DNA of 64,000 nucleotides. Origin: Amycolatopsis methanolica 239 (GTDB taxonomy: Bacteria > Actinomycetota > Actinomycetes > Mycobacteriales > Pseudonocardiaceae). Position 1 is the stretch's first letter; every line of letters starts with the position of its first letter. Of this stretch, positions 24,931-34,101 are shown piece by piece. A program made the position numbers and the translations under genes. The notes under the pieces were generated by a model. That model was not told the DNA's origin. It was given only the letters and a program-made list of their open reading frames with translations, and ran no database searches. The DNA lies in the NCBI RefSeq assembly GCF_000739085.1, contig NZ_CP009110.1, positions 2,046,001 through 2,110,000 on the forward strand, read 5' to 3'.

Positions 24931-25056
24931 GAAACACAATCAGGCATCGGGGGCGGGGGTGGTCGCACCCAAGGTGACCTTTCGAGCGTCGTGAGGCGTT
25001 TTTCCGCGCGAAGACGCCCACTGGACGGCTGCGTTAGTCAGCGTTAACCTGTTGGT

Positions 25057-25995
25057 GTGGCGAGTGTGCGTGAGCTGGGGTTGCCCCAGCGGGAGGCGTT
25101 CAGCGGGGACCTGCCGGAGCGGGTGACGATCTGGGAGGTCGGCCCGCGCGACGGGCTGCAGAACGAGCAGACCGTCGTCGGTCTGGAGACGAAGCTCGAG
25201 TTCCTCCGGCGGCTCGCCGGGGCGGGGCTGACGACCCTCGAAGCGACCAGCTTCGTGCACCCGAAGTGGGTTCCGCAGCTCGCCGACGCCGATGACCTCC
25301 TCGCCAAGCTCGGCCGGCGCCCGGGCGTGAAGTACCCGGTCCTGGTGCCCAACGAGCGCGGCCTCGACCGGGCGCTCGCGCTGGGTGTGGAGTCGATCGC
25401 CATCTTCGGCAGCGCCACCGAGACCTTCGCGCGCAAGAACCTCAACCGCTCCTACGACGAGCAGTTCGCGATGTTCGAGCCGGTCGTGCGGCGGGCCCGG
25501 CACGAAGGGCTGGAGGTGCGCGCCTACCTCTCGATGTGCTTCGGCGACCCGTGGGAGGGCGCCGTGCCCGTCGAGCAGGTCGCGAACGCCGGCCGCAGGC
25601 TGCTCGACATGGGCTGCTTCCAGCTCTCCCTCGGCGACACGATCGGCGTCGCCACCCCGGGGCACGTCGAAGCTGTCGTCCGCGCGTTCGACGACGTCAC
25701 CAAGCTCGCCGTGCACTTCCACGACACCTACGGCCAGGCGCTGTCCAACACGCTGGCCGCGCTGAAAGCCGGAGTGACCACAGTGGACTCCTCGGCCGGC
25801 GGCCTCGGCGGGTGCCCGTACGCGAAGGCGGCCACCGGAAACCTCGCGACCGAGGACCTGGTGTGGATGCTCGACGGCTTGGGCATCGAACACGGGGTGG
25901 ACCTCGACGCGCTGGTGCGGACGAGCGCCTGGATGGCACAGCAGCTCGGCCGCCCCAGCCCGTCACGGGTCGTGAAGGCACTGACCGGCGGCTGA
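25057..25995 (+). CDS. hydroxymethylglutaryl-CoA lyase
   Basis: A 312-residue HMGL-like TIM barrel. The start of the barrel is WEVGPRDGLQNEQ with the catalytic Arg-Asp pair, the metal ligands are in LAVHFHDTYGQALSN, and the flexible catalytic loop is GGLGGCPYAKAATGNLATED with the Cys. It splits HMG-CoA to acetoacetate and acetyl-CoA, the last step of leucine degradation. Starts at GTG 25057; the closest good start, with little leader after CGTTAACC, suggests a leaderless message. It converges on the CoA ligase at 26012. Confidence 0.9.
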   Translation: MASVRELGLPQREAFSGDLPERVTIWEVGPRDGLQNEQTVVGLETKLEFLRRLAGAGLTTLEATSFVHPKWVPQLADADDLLAKLGRRPGVKYPVLVPNERGLDRALALGVESIAIFGSATETFARKNLNRSYDEQFAMFEPVVRRARHEGLEVRAYLSMCFGDPWEGAVPVEQVANAGRRLLDMGCFQLSLGDTIGVATPGHVEAVVRAFDDVTKLAVHFHDTYGQALSNTLAALKAGVTTVDSSAGGLGGCPYAKAATGNLATEDLVWMLDGLGIEHGVDLDALVRTSAWMAQQLGRPSPSRVVKALTGG

Positions 25996-26011
25996 ATTCC
26001 TCGGCGGGCGG

Positions 26012-27604
26012 TCAGGCCTCGTCGATGGGCAGCTTCCCGGCCTCCCGGTCGGCGCGCAGCTGCGTCTTCAGCACCTTGCCGCTCGGGTTCCTGGGCAGCG
26101 CAGGCACCACCGCGATCTTCCGCGGCCGCTTGTACCGCGCCAGCCGGTCGAGGCACCACTCCTCCAGCTCCGCGGGCGTTGGCGCGTCGCCGGGGGAGCG
26201 CGGGGAAATCACCGCCAGCGGCGTCTCGCCCCATTTCTCGTCCGGCACGCCGATCAACGCGACCTCGCCGATCTTCGGGTGCGCCGCCAGCACGTTCTCC
26301 ACCTCGGCGCAGTAGATGTTCTCGCCACCGGAGATGATCATGTCCTTCTTGCGGTCCACCACGAAGTAGTAGCCGTCCTCGTCCTGCCGCACCAGGTCGC
26401 CGGAGTGGAACCAGCCGCCGTGGAAGGCCTCCGCCGTCTCGGCCGGCTTGTTCCAGTACTCCTTCATCACCATCGGGCTGCGGTAGACGATCTCGCCGAC
26501 TTCGCCGGGAGCGACGTCGTTCATGTCGTCGTCGACCACGCGCACCTCGACGTTGAGCATCGGTGTGCCCACCGAGCCGATCTTGCGGATCGAGTCCTCG
26601 CCGCGCAGCAGCGTGGTCACCGGGCTGCACTCGGTCTGACCGAACGCCGTCGTCACCTCCGCCTGCGGGAAAGTGTCGATCATCGTGCGCAGCAACGTCG
26701 TCGACGCCGGCGCCGCGCCCCACGAGATCTTCGACAGCGACGACAGATCCCGCGAAGCGATGTCCGGCACGTTCACGATCGCCTGCCACTGCGCGGGCAC
26801 CAGGAACACCGACGACACCCGCTCGCGCTCCATCAGGTCCACCACCGCCACCGGGTCGAACTGGCCGCTCGGCAGCAGCACCGTCCGCCCGCCGAGCAGC
26901 AGGTTCGGCAGCATCCCGGACAGCCCGGCGATGTGGAACAGCGGCGCGGCGGCCAGCCACACCTTGTCACCGGGCCCGGTGTCCAGCGAGGCCATGTTGC
27001 TGAAGGCGTGCATGAGCAGATTGTGGTGCGTGAGCACCGCGCCCTTCGGCCGCCCGGTGGTGCCCGAGGTGTACATGATGAACGCGGCGTCCTGCTCGTC
27101 CACCGCGATCTCGTCGAACTCCGGCGACGCCGCGGCCAGCGCCTCCTCGTAGTCCTCCATGCCCTCGAACGCGCCGCCGAACACCAGGCACGGGCCCGGC
27201 TCCTCGACCTGCTCGCGCGCCTTGGCCAGCGCCGCGGCGAGCGGCGCGTGCACCACGCTCGCCCTGGCTCCGCTGTCGCTCAGCACGTAGGCGATCTCGT
27301 CGGCGACGAGCCGGAAGTTCACCGGCACGCAGATCGCGCCGAGGCGCGTCGACGCGAAGTAGACCTCGAGTACTTCCAGCGTGTTCAGGCCGAGCACGAC
27401 GACCCGGTCGCCATAGTGCACGCCCCGGTCGCGCAGCGCGTTGGCCAGCCGGCTCACGCGCTGGTCGAACTGGCGGTAGGTGAGGGTGGCGCCCTCGAAC
27501 GAGAAGGCGGGCTCGTCGCCCTGCTTGCGTGCGTGGCGGGCGAGCTGGCCGCCCATGGTCATCCCGCGCCCGAGGAGGCGGGGCACTTCGACAGCTCCGG
27601 ACAT
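26012..27604 (-). CDS. acyl-CoA synthetase (FadD-like)
   Basis: A 530-residue AMP-forming ligase: P-loop YTSGTTGRPKGAVLTHHN, TTAFGQTECSP, the hinge-region WFHSGDLVRQDEDGYYFVVDRKKDMIISGGENIYCAEVE and the C-terminal Lys in RNPSGKVLKTQLR. It activates a carboxylic acid as CoA thioester; the chain or ring specificity is not evident. ATG 27604 is preferred over the upstream TTG 27610. Its promoter region contains a close copy (27663-27678) of the operator found before the divergent operon, so it is probably co-regulated with it by the TetR protein. Confidence 0.9.
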   Translation of the reverse strand: MSGAVEVPRLLGRGMTMGGQLARHARKQGDEPAFSFEGATLTYRQFDQRVSRLANALRDRGVHYGDRVVVLGLNTLEVLEVYFASTRLGAICVPVNFRLVADEIAYVLSDSGARASVVHAPLAAALAKAREQVEEPGPCLVFGGAFEGMEDYEEALAAASPEFDEIAVDEQDAAFIMYTSGTTGRPKGAVLTHHNLLMHAFSNMASLDTGPGDKVWLAAAPLFHIAGLSGMLPNLLLGGRTVLLPSGQFDPVAVVDLMERERVSSVFLVPAQWQAIVNVPDIASRDLSSLSKISWGAAPASTTLLRTMIDTFPQAEVTTAFGQTECSPVTTLLRGEDSIRKIGSVGTPMLNVEVRVVDDDMNDVAPGEVGEIVYRSPMVMKEYWNKPAETAEAFHGGWFHSGDLVRQDEDGYYFVVDRKKDMIISGGENIYCAEVENVLAAHPKIGEVALIGVPDEKWGETPLAVISPRSPGDAPTPAELEEWCLDRLARYKRPRKIAVVPALPRNPSGKVLKTQLRADREAGKLPIDEA

Positions 27605-27662
27605 CGGCAACCTCGGCGATCCGGTGGGTCAGGGTAACGCGTTTCTACCGTGCGCCGAGAGA

Positions 27663-27678
27663 AACAGTCAACACTGAC
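27663..27678. promoter_or_regulatory. second copy of the TetR operator, upstream of fadD-like gene
   Basis: AACAGTCAACACTGAC matches, with one change, the inverse of the 28322-28339 operator (AACAGTCAACACCGAC). It covers the TetR stop codon and lies about 60 bases upstream of the CoA ligase start at 27604. Such sharing supports joint control of both CoA ligases. Confidence 0.6.
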
Positions 27679-28309
27679 CGTCAGCGAAGAGCAGCCGGTG
27701 CGCCAGCGACTTCCACAGCGCGACGTGCGGGTCGTTCGCCGGCTGCCGCCGCCGCTCGAAGGTGTAGGGCAGCGCCGCGCCCCGCATGCTCGTGAACAGC
27801 AGCTCCCGCAGCTCCGGGTAGTTCGGGTGCGTGCACACCGCGGGGCCCCAGATCCGGTCGCCGACGCGGCGGATCGCGTCCCGCAGCGCCCGCTCCTCCG
27901 GCCGCAGCGCCGCCGCCAGCGCCTCGTTCGTCCGCGCCGCGGTCCACAGCTCGACGGCGGCCCAGAACACGGGCTCGTGGAAGGTCATCCACAGCAGCTC
28001 GATGCACCGCTCGACCCGCCGCGGGCCCTCCGGTTCGCCGGCGAGCTGCTCGGCGACCCGCACCTCGGTCTGCGCGAGCCGGGTCGCGGTGAGGTGCTGC
28101 GTCGCCGCGACCAGCAGCTCGTCCCGCGACGGGAAGTGGTGCAGCAGGCGGCCACGCGACACGCCCGCCTTGGCCTGGATGGCCAAAGTGGACGCGCCCG
28201 CGTAGCCGAGTTCGACCAGGCACTCGACGGCCGCGTCCAGGATCAACGTGCGCGTGCCTGCCGCGCGGTCCTGCCGGGTCCGGGTTTCGGTCACCACGGG
28301 GATCACCAT
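27668..28309 (-). CDS. TetR-family regulator of the acyl-CoA catabolic operon
   Basis: A 213-residue TetR protein. HTH: AAVECLVELGYAGASTLAIQAKAGVSRGRLLHHFPSRDELLVAA. The C-terminal domain carries YPELRELLFTSMRGAALPYTFERR. ATG 28309 lies 6 bases from the palindrome ATAACAGTC-N6-GACTGTTAT that also precedes the divergent operon, and a second site overlaps its own stop codon. It most likely represses both CoA ligases and the long operon and is released by an acyl-CoA intermediate, as for other catabolic TetR proteins. Confidence 0.88.
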   Translation of the reverse strand: MVIPVVTETRTRQDRAAGTRTLILDAAVECLVELGYAGASTLAIQAKAGVSRGRLLHHFPSRDELLVAATQHLTATRLAQTEVRVAEQLAGEPEGPRRVERCIELLWMTFHEPVFWAAVELWTAARTNEALAAALRPEERALRDAIRRVGDRIWGPAVCTHPNYPELRELLFTSMRGAALPYTFERRRQPANDPHVALWKSLAHRLLFADGQC

Positions 28310-28315
28310 AACCCG

Positions 28316-28339
28316 ATAACAGTCGGTGTTGACTGTTAT
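28316..28339. promoter_or_regulatory. TetR operator between divergent TetR and acyl-CoA operon
   Basis: ATAACAGTC-N6-GACTGTTAT, perfect 9-bp arms. It lies between the TetR start (28309) and the operon's first gene (28392). The same sequence recurs in reverse orientation at 27663-27678. Confidence 0.75.
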
Positions 28340-28391
28340 GCCGAATCCTTGCACTCTCGCAGGGGAGTTCAACGGTTCGAGGAGGAGCCGC

Positions 28392-29939
28392 ATGTACCCG
28401 GGTATCCACGCCGACGCCGACCCCGACAAGCCAGCCGTGATCATGGCGGGCTCGGGCGAGCGGCTGACCTACGGCGAGCTCGACGAGCGGTCCACCCGCC
28501 TCGCCGACGCCCTGACCAGCGCCGGGCTCGGCGTGGGCGACACCGTCGCCCTGCTCAGCGACAACTCGGTCCGCGCCTACGAGGTCTACTGGGCCGCCAT
28601 GCGCTCCGGCCGCTACCTGGCCGCGGTGAACAGCCACCTGTCGCCCGCCGAGGTCGCCTACATCGTCACCGACTCCGGCGCGAAGGCCCTGGTCGTCTCG
28701 GCCGCACTCGGCCCGCTGGCCACCGCCGTGGCCGAGCTCGTGCCAGACGTCCCGGTCAAGCTGGTCTACGGCGGCGCGGCGGACGGGTACCGCGACTTCG
28801 ACGAGTTCCTCGCCACCGGCTCGCCCGAGCGGCCCGCGGACCAGCCGGCGGGCGCCGACATGCTCTACTCGTCCGGCACCACGGGCCGCCCGAAGGGCAT
28901 CAAGGTCGACCTGCCCGACCGCCAGGTGGACGAGCCGGGCGACGTGCTGACCCCGGTGCTGCGGCACATGTACGGCTTCGGCCCGGACACGGTGTACCTG
29001 TCCCCGGCGCCGGTCTACCACGCCGCGCCGCTGCGGTTCGGCGCGACCGCGCAGCGCCTCGGCGGCACGGTGGTGATGATGGAGCGCTTCGACGCCGAGG
29101 CCGCGTTGCGCGCGATCGAGACCTACCGCGTCACGCACAGCCAGTGGGTGCCGACGATGTTCGTGCGGATGCTCAAGCTGCCGGAGGAGGTGCGCGGCCG
29201 CTACGACCTGTCCAGCCACCGGGTCGCGGTGCACGCCGCCGCGCCCTGCCCGGTGGAGGTCAAGCAGGCGATGATCGGCTGGTGGGGGCCGGTGCTCTAC
29301 GAGTACTACGCGTCCACCGAGGGCGCCGGGATGACGTTCATCGACAGCGAGCAGTGGCTCGCCAAGCCCGGTTCGGTCGGCTGCGCGGTGGTCGGGGTCG
29401 CGCACATCTGCGACGACGCGGGCAAGGAGCTGCCGACCGGCGAGGTCGGCACCGTCTACTTCGAACGCGACGAGGTCCCGTTCACCTACCACAACGACCC
29501 GGCCAAGACCCGCGAGGCGCAGCACCCCGAGCACGAGACCTGGACGACCACCGGCGACGTCGGCTACCTCGACGAGGACGGCTTCCTCTACCTGACCGAC
29601 CGCAAGGCGTTCATGATCATCTCCGGCGGGGTGAACATCTACCCGCAGGAGGTCGAGGACGCGCTCGCCCTGCACCCGGCGGTGTTCGACGTCGGCGTGA
29701 TCGGCGTGCCGGACGAGGAGATGGGGGAGGCGGTCAAGGCCGTCGTCCAGCCCGCGCCCGGCGTCACGCCCGGCCCGGAGCTGGAAGCCGAGCTGCTGGC
29801 CTACGTCCGCGAGCGGATCGCCCACTACAAGGCGCCGCGCAGCGTGGACTTCGTCGACGAACTGCCCCGCACCCCCACCGGCAAGCTGGTGAAGCGGCGG
29901 CTCAAGGAACGTTACGCGGCTCCGGCCGCGGCCAAGTAG
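28392..29939 (+). CDS. acyl-CoA synthetase, first gene of the acyl-CoA operon
   Basis: A 515-residue AMP-dependent ligase with P-loop MLYSSGTTGRPKGIK, LYEYYASTEGAGMTFI, TTGDVGYLDEDGFLYLTDRKAFMIISGGVNIYPQEVEDAL and the C-terminal Lys in RTPTGKLVKRRLK. ASTEG replaces the common GxTE motif, as in ligases for bulky (aromatic or terpenoid) acids. The ATG follows an AGGAGGAG ribosome-binding site. It is the first of a six-gene transcript to 34988. Confidence 0.9.
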   Translation: MYPGIHADADPDKPAVIMAGSGERLTYGELDERSTRLADALTSAGLGVGDTVALLSDNSVRAYEVYWAAMRSGRYLAAVNSHLSPAEVAYIVTDSGAKALVVSAALGPLATAVAELVPDVPVKLVYGGAADGYRDFDEFLATGSPERPADQPAGADMLYSSGTTGRPKGIKVDLPDRQVDEPGDVLTPVLRHMYGFGPDTVYLSPAPVYHAAPLRFGATAQRLGGTVVMMERFDAEAALRAIETYRVTHSQWVPTMFVRMLKLPEEVRGRYDLSSHRVAVHAAAPCPVEVKQAMIGWWGPVLYEYYASTEGAGMTFIDSEQWLAKPGSVGCAVVGVAHICDDAGKELPTGEVGTVYFERDEVPFTYHNDPAKTREAQHPEHETWTTTGDVGYLDEDGFLYLTDRKAFMIISGGVNIYPQEVEDALALHPAVFDVGVIGVPDEEMGEAVKAVVQPAPGVTPGPELEAELLAYVRERIAHYKAPRSVDFVDELPRTPTGKLVKRRLKERYAAPAAAK

Positions 29940-29950
29940 GAGGAGGAGCC

Positions 29951-31084
29951 GTGCGAGACGCGGTGATCGTGGAAGCGGTGCGCACCCCGGTGGGCAAGCG
30001 TGAGGGCGGCCTGTCCGGCGTGCACCCGGTGGACCTGTCGGCGCATGTGCTGCGCGGCCTCGCCGAGCGGACCGGGATCGACCCGGCCGCCGTCGACGAC
30101 GTCGTGTGGGGTTGCGTGAGCCAGGCCGGTGAGCAGACCGGCGACATCGCCCGCAACGCCGTGCTGGCGGCGCGCTGGCCGGAGAGCGTGACCGGCGTGA
30201 CCGTCGACCGGCAGTGTGGCTCGTCGCAGCAGAGCGTGCACTTCGCCGCCGCCGGGCTGATCGCCGGGCACTACGACGTGGTGGTGGCTGGCGGCGTCGA
30301 GTCGATGAGCCGGGTTCCGATGGGCTTCTCGGCGCAGGGCAAGAACCCGCTGGGCGACCAGGTGCTGACCCGCTACGGCGGGGTGCGGCCCAACCAGGGG
30401 ATCGGCGCGGAGATGATCGTCGAGCGGTGGGGTTTCAGCCGCACCCAGGTCGACGAGTTCTCCCTGGCCTCGCACGAAAAGGCAGCCACCGCGCAGGACG
30501 CGGGCGCGTTCGCCGAGCAGCTGCTGCCGGTCGCGGACGTCACCGCGGACGAGGGCGTGCGCCGGGGCGGGTCGCTGGAGAAGCTGGCCGGGCTCAAGCC
30601 CGCGTTCCGCGAGGACGGCGTCATCACCGCGGGCAACAGCTCGCAGATCAGCGACGGCGCCGCCGCCCTGCTGATGACGACCAGCGAGAAGGCGGCCGAG
30701 CTCGGCCTGCGGCCGATCGCACGCGTGCACACCGCGGTGCTCGCGGGCGACGACCCGGTGATCATGCTGACCGCCCCCATTCCGGCCACCCGGAAAGCCT
30801 TGCAGCGCAGCGGGTTGTCGATCTCCGACATCGGCGTGTTCGAGGTCAACGAGGCGTTCGCGCCGGTGCCGATGGCCTGGCTGGCCGAGACCGGCACCGA
30901 CGCCAAGACCCTCAACCCGCACGGCGGCGCGATCGCGCTCGGCCACCCGCTCGGCGCGAGCGGCGCGCGCATCATGACCACCCTCGTGCACCACATGCGC
31001 GCCGCCGGCATCCGCTACGGCCTGCAGACCATGTGCGAGGGCGGCGGACAGGCCAACGCCACGATCCTGGAGCTGATCGCATGA
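29951..31084 (+). CDS. thiolase (acyl-CoA C-acyltransferase)
   Basis: A 377-residue thiolase. Nucleophile Cys in VDRQCGSSQQSVHFAAAGL, NEAFAPVP, the His of HPHGGAIALGHPLGASGARI, and the second Cys in TMCEGGGQANATI, so all catalytic residues are there. It cleaves 3-ketoacyl-CoA with CoA. GTG start at 29951 has AGGAGGAG just before it. Its stop overlaps the next ATG (ATGA). Confidence 0.92.
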   Translation: MRDAVIVEAVRTPVGKREGGLSGVHPVDLSAHVLRGLAERTGIDPAAVDDVVWGCVSQAGEQTGDIARNAVLAARWPESVTGVTVDRQCGSSQQSVHFAAAGLIAGHYDVVVAGGVESMSRVPMGFSAQGKNPLGDQVLTRYGGVRPNQGIGAEMIVERWGFSRTQVDEFSLASHEKAATAQDAGAFAEQLLPVADVTADEGVRRGGSLEKLAGLKPAFREDGVITAGNSSQISDGAAALLMTTSEKAAELGLRPIARVHTAVLAGDDPVIMLTAPIPATRKALQRSGLSISDIGVFEVNEAFAPVPMAWLAETGTDAKTLNPHGGAIALGHPLGASGARIMTTLVHHMRAAGIRYGLQTMCEGGGQANATILELIA

Positions 31085-32253
31085 GCGAGTTCCGCGAGAA
31101 GGTCCGCGCCTGGCTCGCCGAGAACGTGCCCGGCGACGAGGAACTGGCGAACGCCAAGCGGTTCCAGGCCGCGTTGTACGACGCCGGGCTGGCCGGCATC
31201 ACGTGGCCGAAGGAGTTCGGCGGGCAGGGGCTCACGTCGGCCGAGCAGCAGGTCTTCGACCAGGAGTCGGCCCGCTACGACCTGCCCAACTCGGTCTTCC
31301 GGATCGGCATGGGCATGTGCGGGCCGACGATCCTCGACCTGGGCACGCCGGAGCAGAAGGCCCGGTACATCCCGCCGCTGCTGCGTGGCGACGAGATCTG
31401 GTGCCAGCTGTTCTCCGAGCCGGGCGCCGGGTCCGACGTCGCGAGCTTGCAGACCCGCGCCGTCCGGGATGGGGACGAATGGGTCGTGAACGGGCAGAAG
31501 GTGTGGACGACGGTCGCGCACCTGGCCGACTTCGGCGCGCTGCTCGCCCGCACCGACCCGGACGTGCCCAAGCACCAGGGCCTGACGATGTTCCTCATCG
31601 ACATGCACGACGCGGCGGTCACCGTGCGGCCGCTGAAGGACATGACCGGGCGGGCGCCGTTCAACGAGGTGTACTTCGAGAACCTGCGCCTGCCCGCGGA
31701 CGCGGTGCTCGGCCAGGTCGGCCAGGGCTGGCTCGCCGCGGTCACCATGCTCGGCCACGAGCGCGTGTCGATCGGCGGGTTCGTGCGCAAGCGGCACGAC
31801 CCCCTGGCGCACGCGAACCTCGCCGAGACCGCCCGGCGGTACGGCCGTGACGCCGATCCCGTGGTGCGCGCCGAACTGGCGAAGCTCTACGCGGCGGAAC
31901 GGGCGCTGGCCCTGTTCAACGTGCGGCTGCGGCAGGAGGCCGAGGCCGGGTCGCCGCCGGGCGCACGCGGGTCGGTGGCCAAACTCGCCGGCGCCCAGCT
32001 GCAGCAGCAGGCCGTCGCGGTCGCCGGGCTGATCGCCGGGCCGCGCGCGACGGCGTGGGAACCGGGCGACGCGGCCGGGGAGGAACTGGCGCTGGCGATC
32101 AACCAGACGCCGTCGTCGAGCATCGCCGGCGGCACCGACCAGATCCAGCGCACCATCATCGGGGACCGGATCCTCGGACTGCCCCGCGAACCCGTCGTCG
32201 ACCGCGACGTGCCCTTCCGCGAGCTGCGGGTGGGCACGCAGCGATCCGCCTGA
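31081..32253 (+). CDS. acyl-CoA dehydrogenase, FAD-binding partner (FadE-like)
   Basis: A 390-residue acyl-CoA dehydrogenase: FSEPGAGSDVASLQTRAV and VNGQKVWTT for FAD/substrate, and C-terminal TPSSSIAGGTDQIQRTIIGDRILGLPREP. At the position of the usual catalytic Glu there is an aliphatic/Gln context typical of one half of the alpha2beta2 FadE pairs of actinobacteria. Paired with the next gene (32267), which is a shorter and diverged acyl-CoA dehydrogenase. These heteromers act on steroid side chains and other bulky acyl-CoAs. Confidence 0.88.
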   Translation: MSEFREKVRAWLAENVPGDEELANAKRFQAALYDAGLAGITWPKEFGGQGLTSAEQQVFDQESARYDLPNSVFRIGMGMCGPTILDLGTPEQKARYIPPLLRGDEIWCQLFSEPGAGSDVASLQTRAVRDGDEWVVNGQKVWTTVAHLADFGALLARTDPDVPKHQGLTMFLIDMHDAAVTVRPLKDMTGRAPFNEVYFENLRLPADAVLGQVGQGWLAAVTMLGHERVSIGGFVRKRHDPLAHANLAETARRYGRDADPVVRAELAKLYAAERALALFNVRLRQEAEAGSPPGARGSVAKLAGAQLQQQAVAVAGLIAGPRATAWEPGDAAGEELALAINQTPSSSIAGGTDQIQRTIIGDRILGLPREPVVDRDVPFRELRVGTQRSA

Positions 32254-32266
32254 GAGGAGAGGGATC

Positions 32267-33322
32267 GTGCAGCTGGTGCTCGACACCGAACAGCAGCAAC
32301 TGCGGTCGACGGTGCGCAAACTGCTCGCCGACCACAACAACGTCCGGTCCGTCGTGGACGGTGACGGCGCCTACGACGCCGTGCTGTGGCGGCACCTGGC
32401 CGAGCTCGGCCTGACCGGACTCGTGGTGCCCGAGGAGCTCGGCGGCGCGGGCGCGGGACATGTGGAGCGGGCCGTGGTGCTCGAAGAGCTGGGCCGCGCG
32501 CTCGCGCCGGTGCCGTTCTTCGCCTCCGCGGTGCTGGCGGCCGACGCGCTGGCGGCGCTGGGGGACACCGAGGTGCTGCCCGCGCTGGCGGCCGGTGAGA
32601 AGATCGGCGCGCTGGCGGTTTCACCGGGGTGGGGGCCGGCCCCGGTGAGTGCCACCGAACGCGATGGCGGCTGGGTGCTCGACGGGCACGCGCCGTTCGT
32701 CATCTCCGGTGACGTCGCCGAGGTCTTCGTCATCTACACGGCCGACGGGTGGTTCGTGGCCGAGGACGCGCGGCGGATGCCACTGACCACTTTGGACCCG
32801 ACGCGTGGCCAGGCGAAGCTGGAGTTCGCCGCGTCCCCGGCGCGCAGGCTGGACACCGCGGACCCGGCCGCGGTGCTGGAGGAGGTGCGCGACCTCGCGT
32901 CCGTGGCGCTGGCCGCGGAACAGGTCGGCGGGATCGGGAAGGTGCTGGAGACCACCGTCGAGTACGCGAAGATGCGGGTGCAGTTCGGCCGCGCCGTCGG
33001 CTCGTACCAGGCGGTCAAGCATGCCTGCGCGGACCTCTACAGCACCAGCGAACGCGCGGAATCCCTGCTGCGGCACGCCGCCTGGGCCGCGGACCACGAC
33101 CGGGAGGCGCTGCCGCTGGCCGCGGCCAGCACGCAGGCGTTCACCGGGCCCGCCTACTTCGCGGCGGCGGCGTCCGGCCTGCAACTCCACGGCGGCATCG
33201 GCTATACGTGGGAGCACGACGCGCACCTGTACTACAAGCGCGCCAAGAGCTGCGAGCTGCTGTTCGGCGGCCATGACGCGCAGCTGGCCCGGCTCGCCGG
33301 ACGACTGGACGGTGTTTCGTGA
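32267..33322 (+). CDS. acyl-CoA dehydrogenase, short partner subunit
   Basis: A 351-residue, divergent acyl-CoA dehydrogenase. It has VVPEELGGAGAGHVERAVVLEELGRAL in the N-terminal domain, a shortened middle domain without the SEPxxGSD motif, and EYAKMRVQFGRAVGSYQAVKHACADLY plus LHGGIGYTWEHDAHLYYKRAKSCELLFG at the end. Lack of the middle motif fits the second member of a FadE heteromer. It starts with GTG 32267 after GAGAGGAGAGG. Its stop overlaps the next start (GTGA). Confidence 0.88.
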   Translation: MQLVLDTEQQQLRSTVRKLLADHNNVRSVVDGDGAYDAVLWRHLAELGLTGLVVPEELGGAGAGHVERAVVLEELGRALAPVPFFASAVLAADALAALGDTEVLPALAAGEKIGALAVSPGWGPAPVSATERDGGWVLDGHAPFVISGDVAEVFVIYTADGWFVAEDARRMPLTTLDPTRGQAKLEFAASPARRLDTADPAAVLEEVRDLASVALAAEQVGGIGKVLETTVEYAKMRVQFGRAVGSYQAVKHACADLYSTSERAESLLRHAAWAADHDREALPLAAASTQAFTGPAYFAAAASGLQLHGGIGYTWEHDAHLYYKRAKSCELLFGGHDAQLARLAGRLDGVS

Positions 33323-34101
33323 CGGACCAGCCGGTGCTGCTCGACCGGACGGGCGCGGTGCTCACCGTGACCCTGAACCGGCCGCACCGCAAGAACGCGA
33401 TCGACCTGCCGATGTGGGACGGGTTGTACGACGCGTTCCACGACGCTGAACGGGACGACGACGTGCGCGTGGTCGTGGTCACCGGCGCGGGCGGCGACTT
33501 TTGCGCCGGCGCCGACCTGTCCGCGGACCGGAAGGACCACCCGTTGACCCGGATGCACCGGGTCAACGATGTCGCGCTGGCGCTGAACGAGATCTCCAAG
33601 CCGACGATCGCGAAGGTCGACGGCGTCGCGGTCGGCGCGGGCTGGAACCTCGCGCTCGGCTGTGACCTCGTGGTGGCTACCGAGCGGGCGCGGTTCAGCC
33701 AGATCTTCGCCCGCCGCGGGCTGTCGCTGGACTTAGGGGGCTCGTGGCTGCTGCCCCGGCACGTCGGGTTGCAGCAGGCGAAACGGCTCGCGCTGCGGGC
33801 CGAGATGATCGACGCGGCCGAGGCGCGCGACCTCGGCCTGGTCACCTGGGTGCGGCCCGTCGACGAGCTGGATTCCTTTGTGGACTCGATTGCCGCAGAA
33901 CTGGCCGAGCTGCCGCCGGTCGCGCTGGCGCTGAGCAAGCGGCTGCTCGAAGAGGGCGCGAGCCGGACGCTACGCGAGGCCCTGGAGGGCGAGGCGCGGG
34001 CGCAGACGGTGAACTTCGCGACCGAGGACGCGCCCGCCGCGTTCGAGGCGTTCCTCACCAAGACGGAAGCGAAATACACGGGACGATGGGCGGTGCGGTG
34101 A
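33319..34101 (+). CDS. enoyl-CoA hydratase/isomerase 1
   Basis: A 260-residue crotonase. Oxyanion-hole loops are DFCAGADLSADR and VDGVAVGAGWNLALGCD, and the active-site region reads FARRGLSLDLGGSWLLPRHVG. The usual hydratase Glu pair is partly replaced (SLDLGGS), so it may be an isomerase or a hydratase of unusual substrate. GTGA overlap with the gene before; the next crotonase overlaps too. Confidence 0.88.
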   Translation: MTDQPVLLDRTGAVLTVTLNRPHRKNAIDLPMWDGLYDAFHDAERDDDVRVVVVTGAGGDFCAGADLSADRKDHPLTRMHRVNDVALALNEISKPTIAKVDGVAVGAGWNLALGCDLVVATERARFSQIFARRGLSLDLGGSWLLPRHVGLQQAKRLALRAEMIDAAEARDLGLVTWVRPVDELDSFVDSIAAELAELPPVALALSKRLLEEGASRTLREALEGEARAQTVNFATEDAPAAFEAFLTKTEAKYTGRWAVR

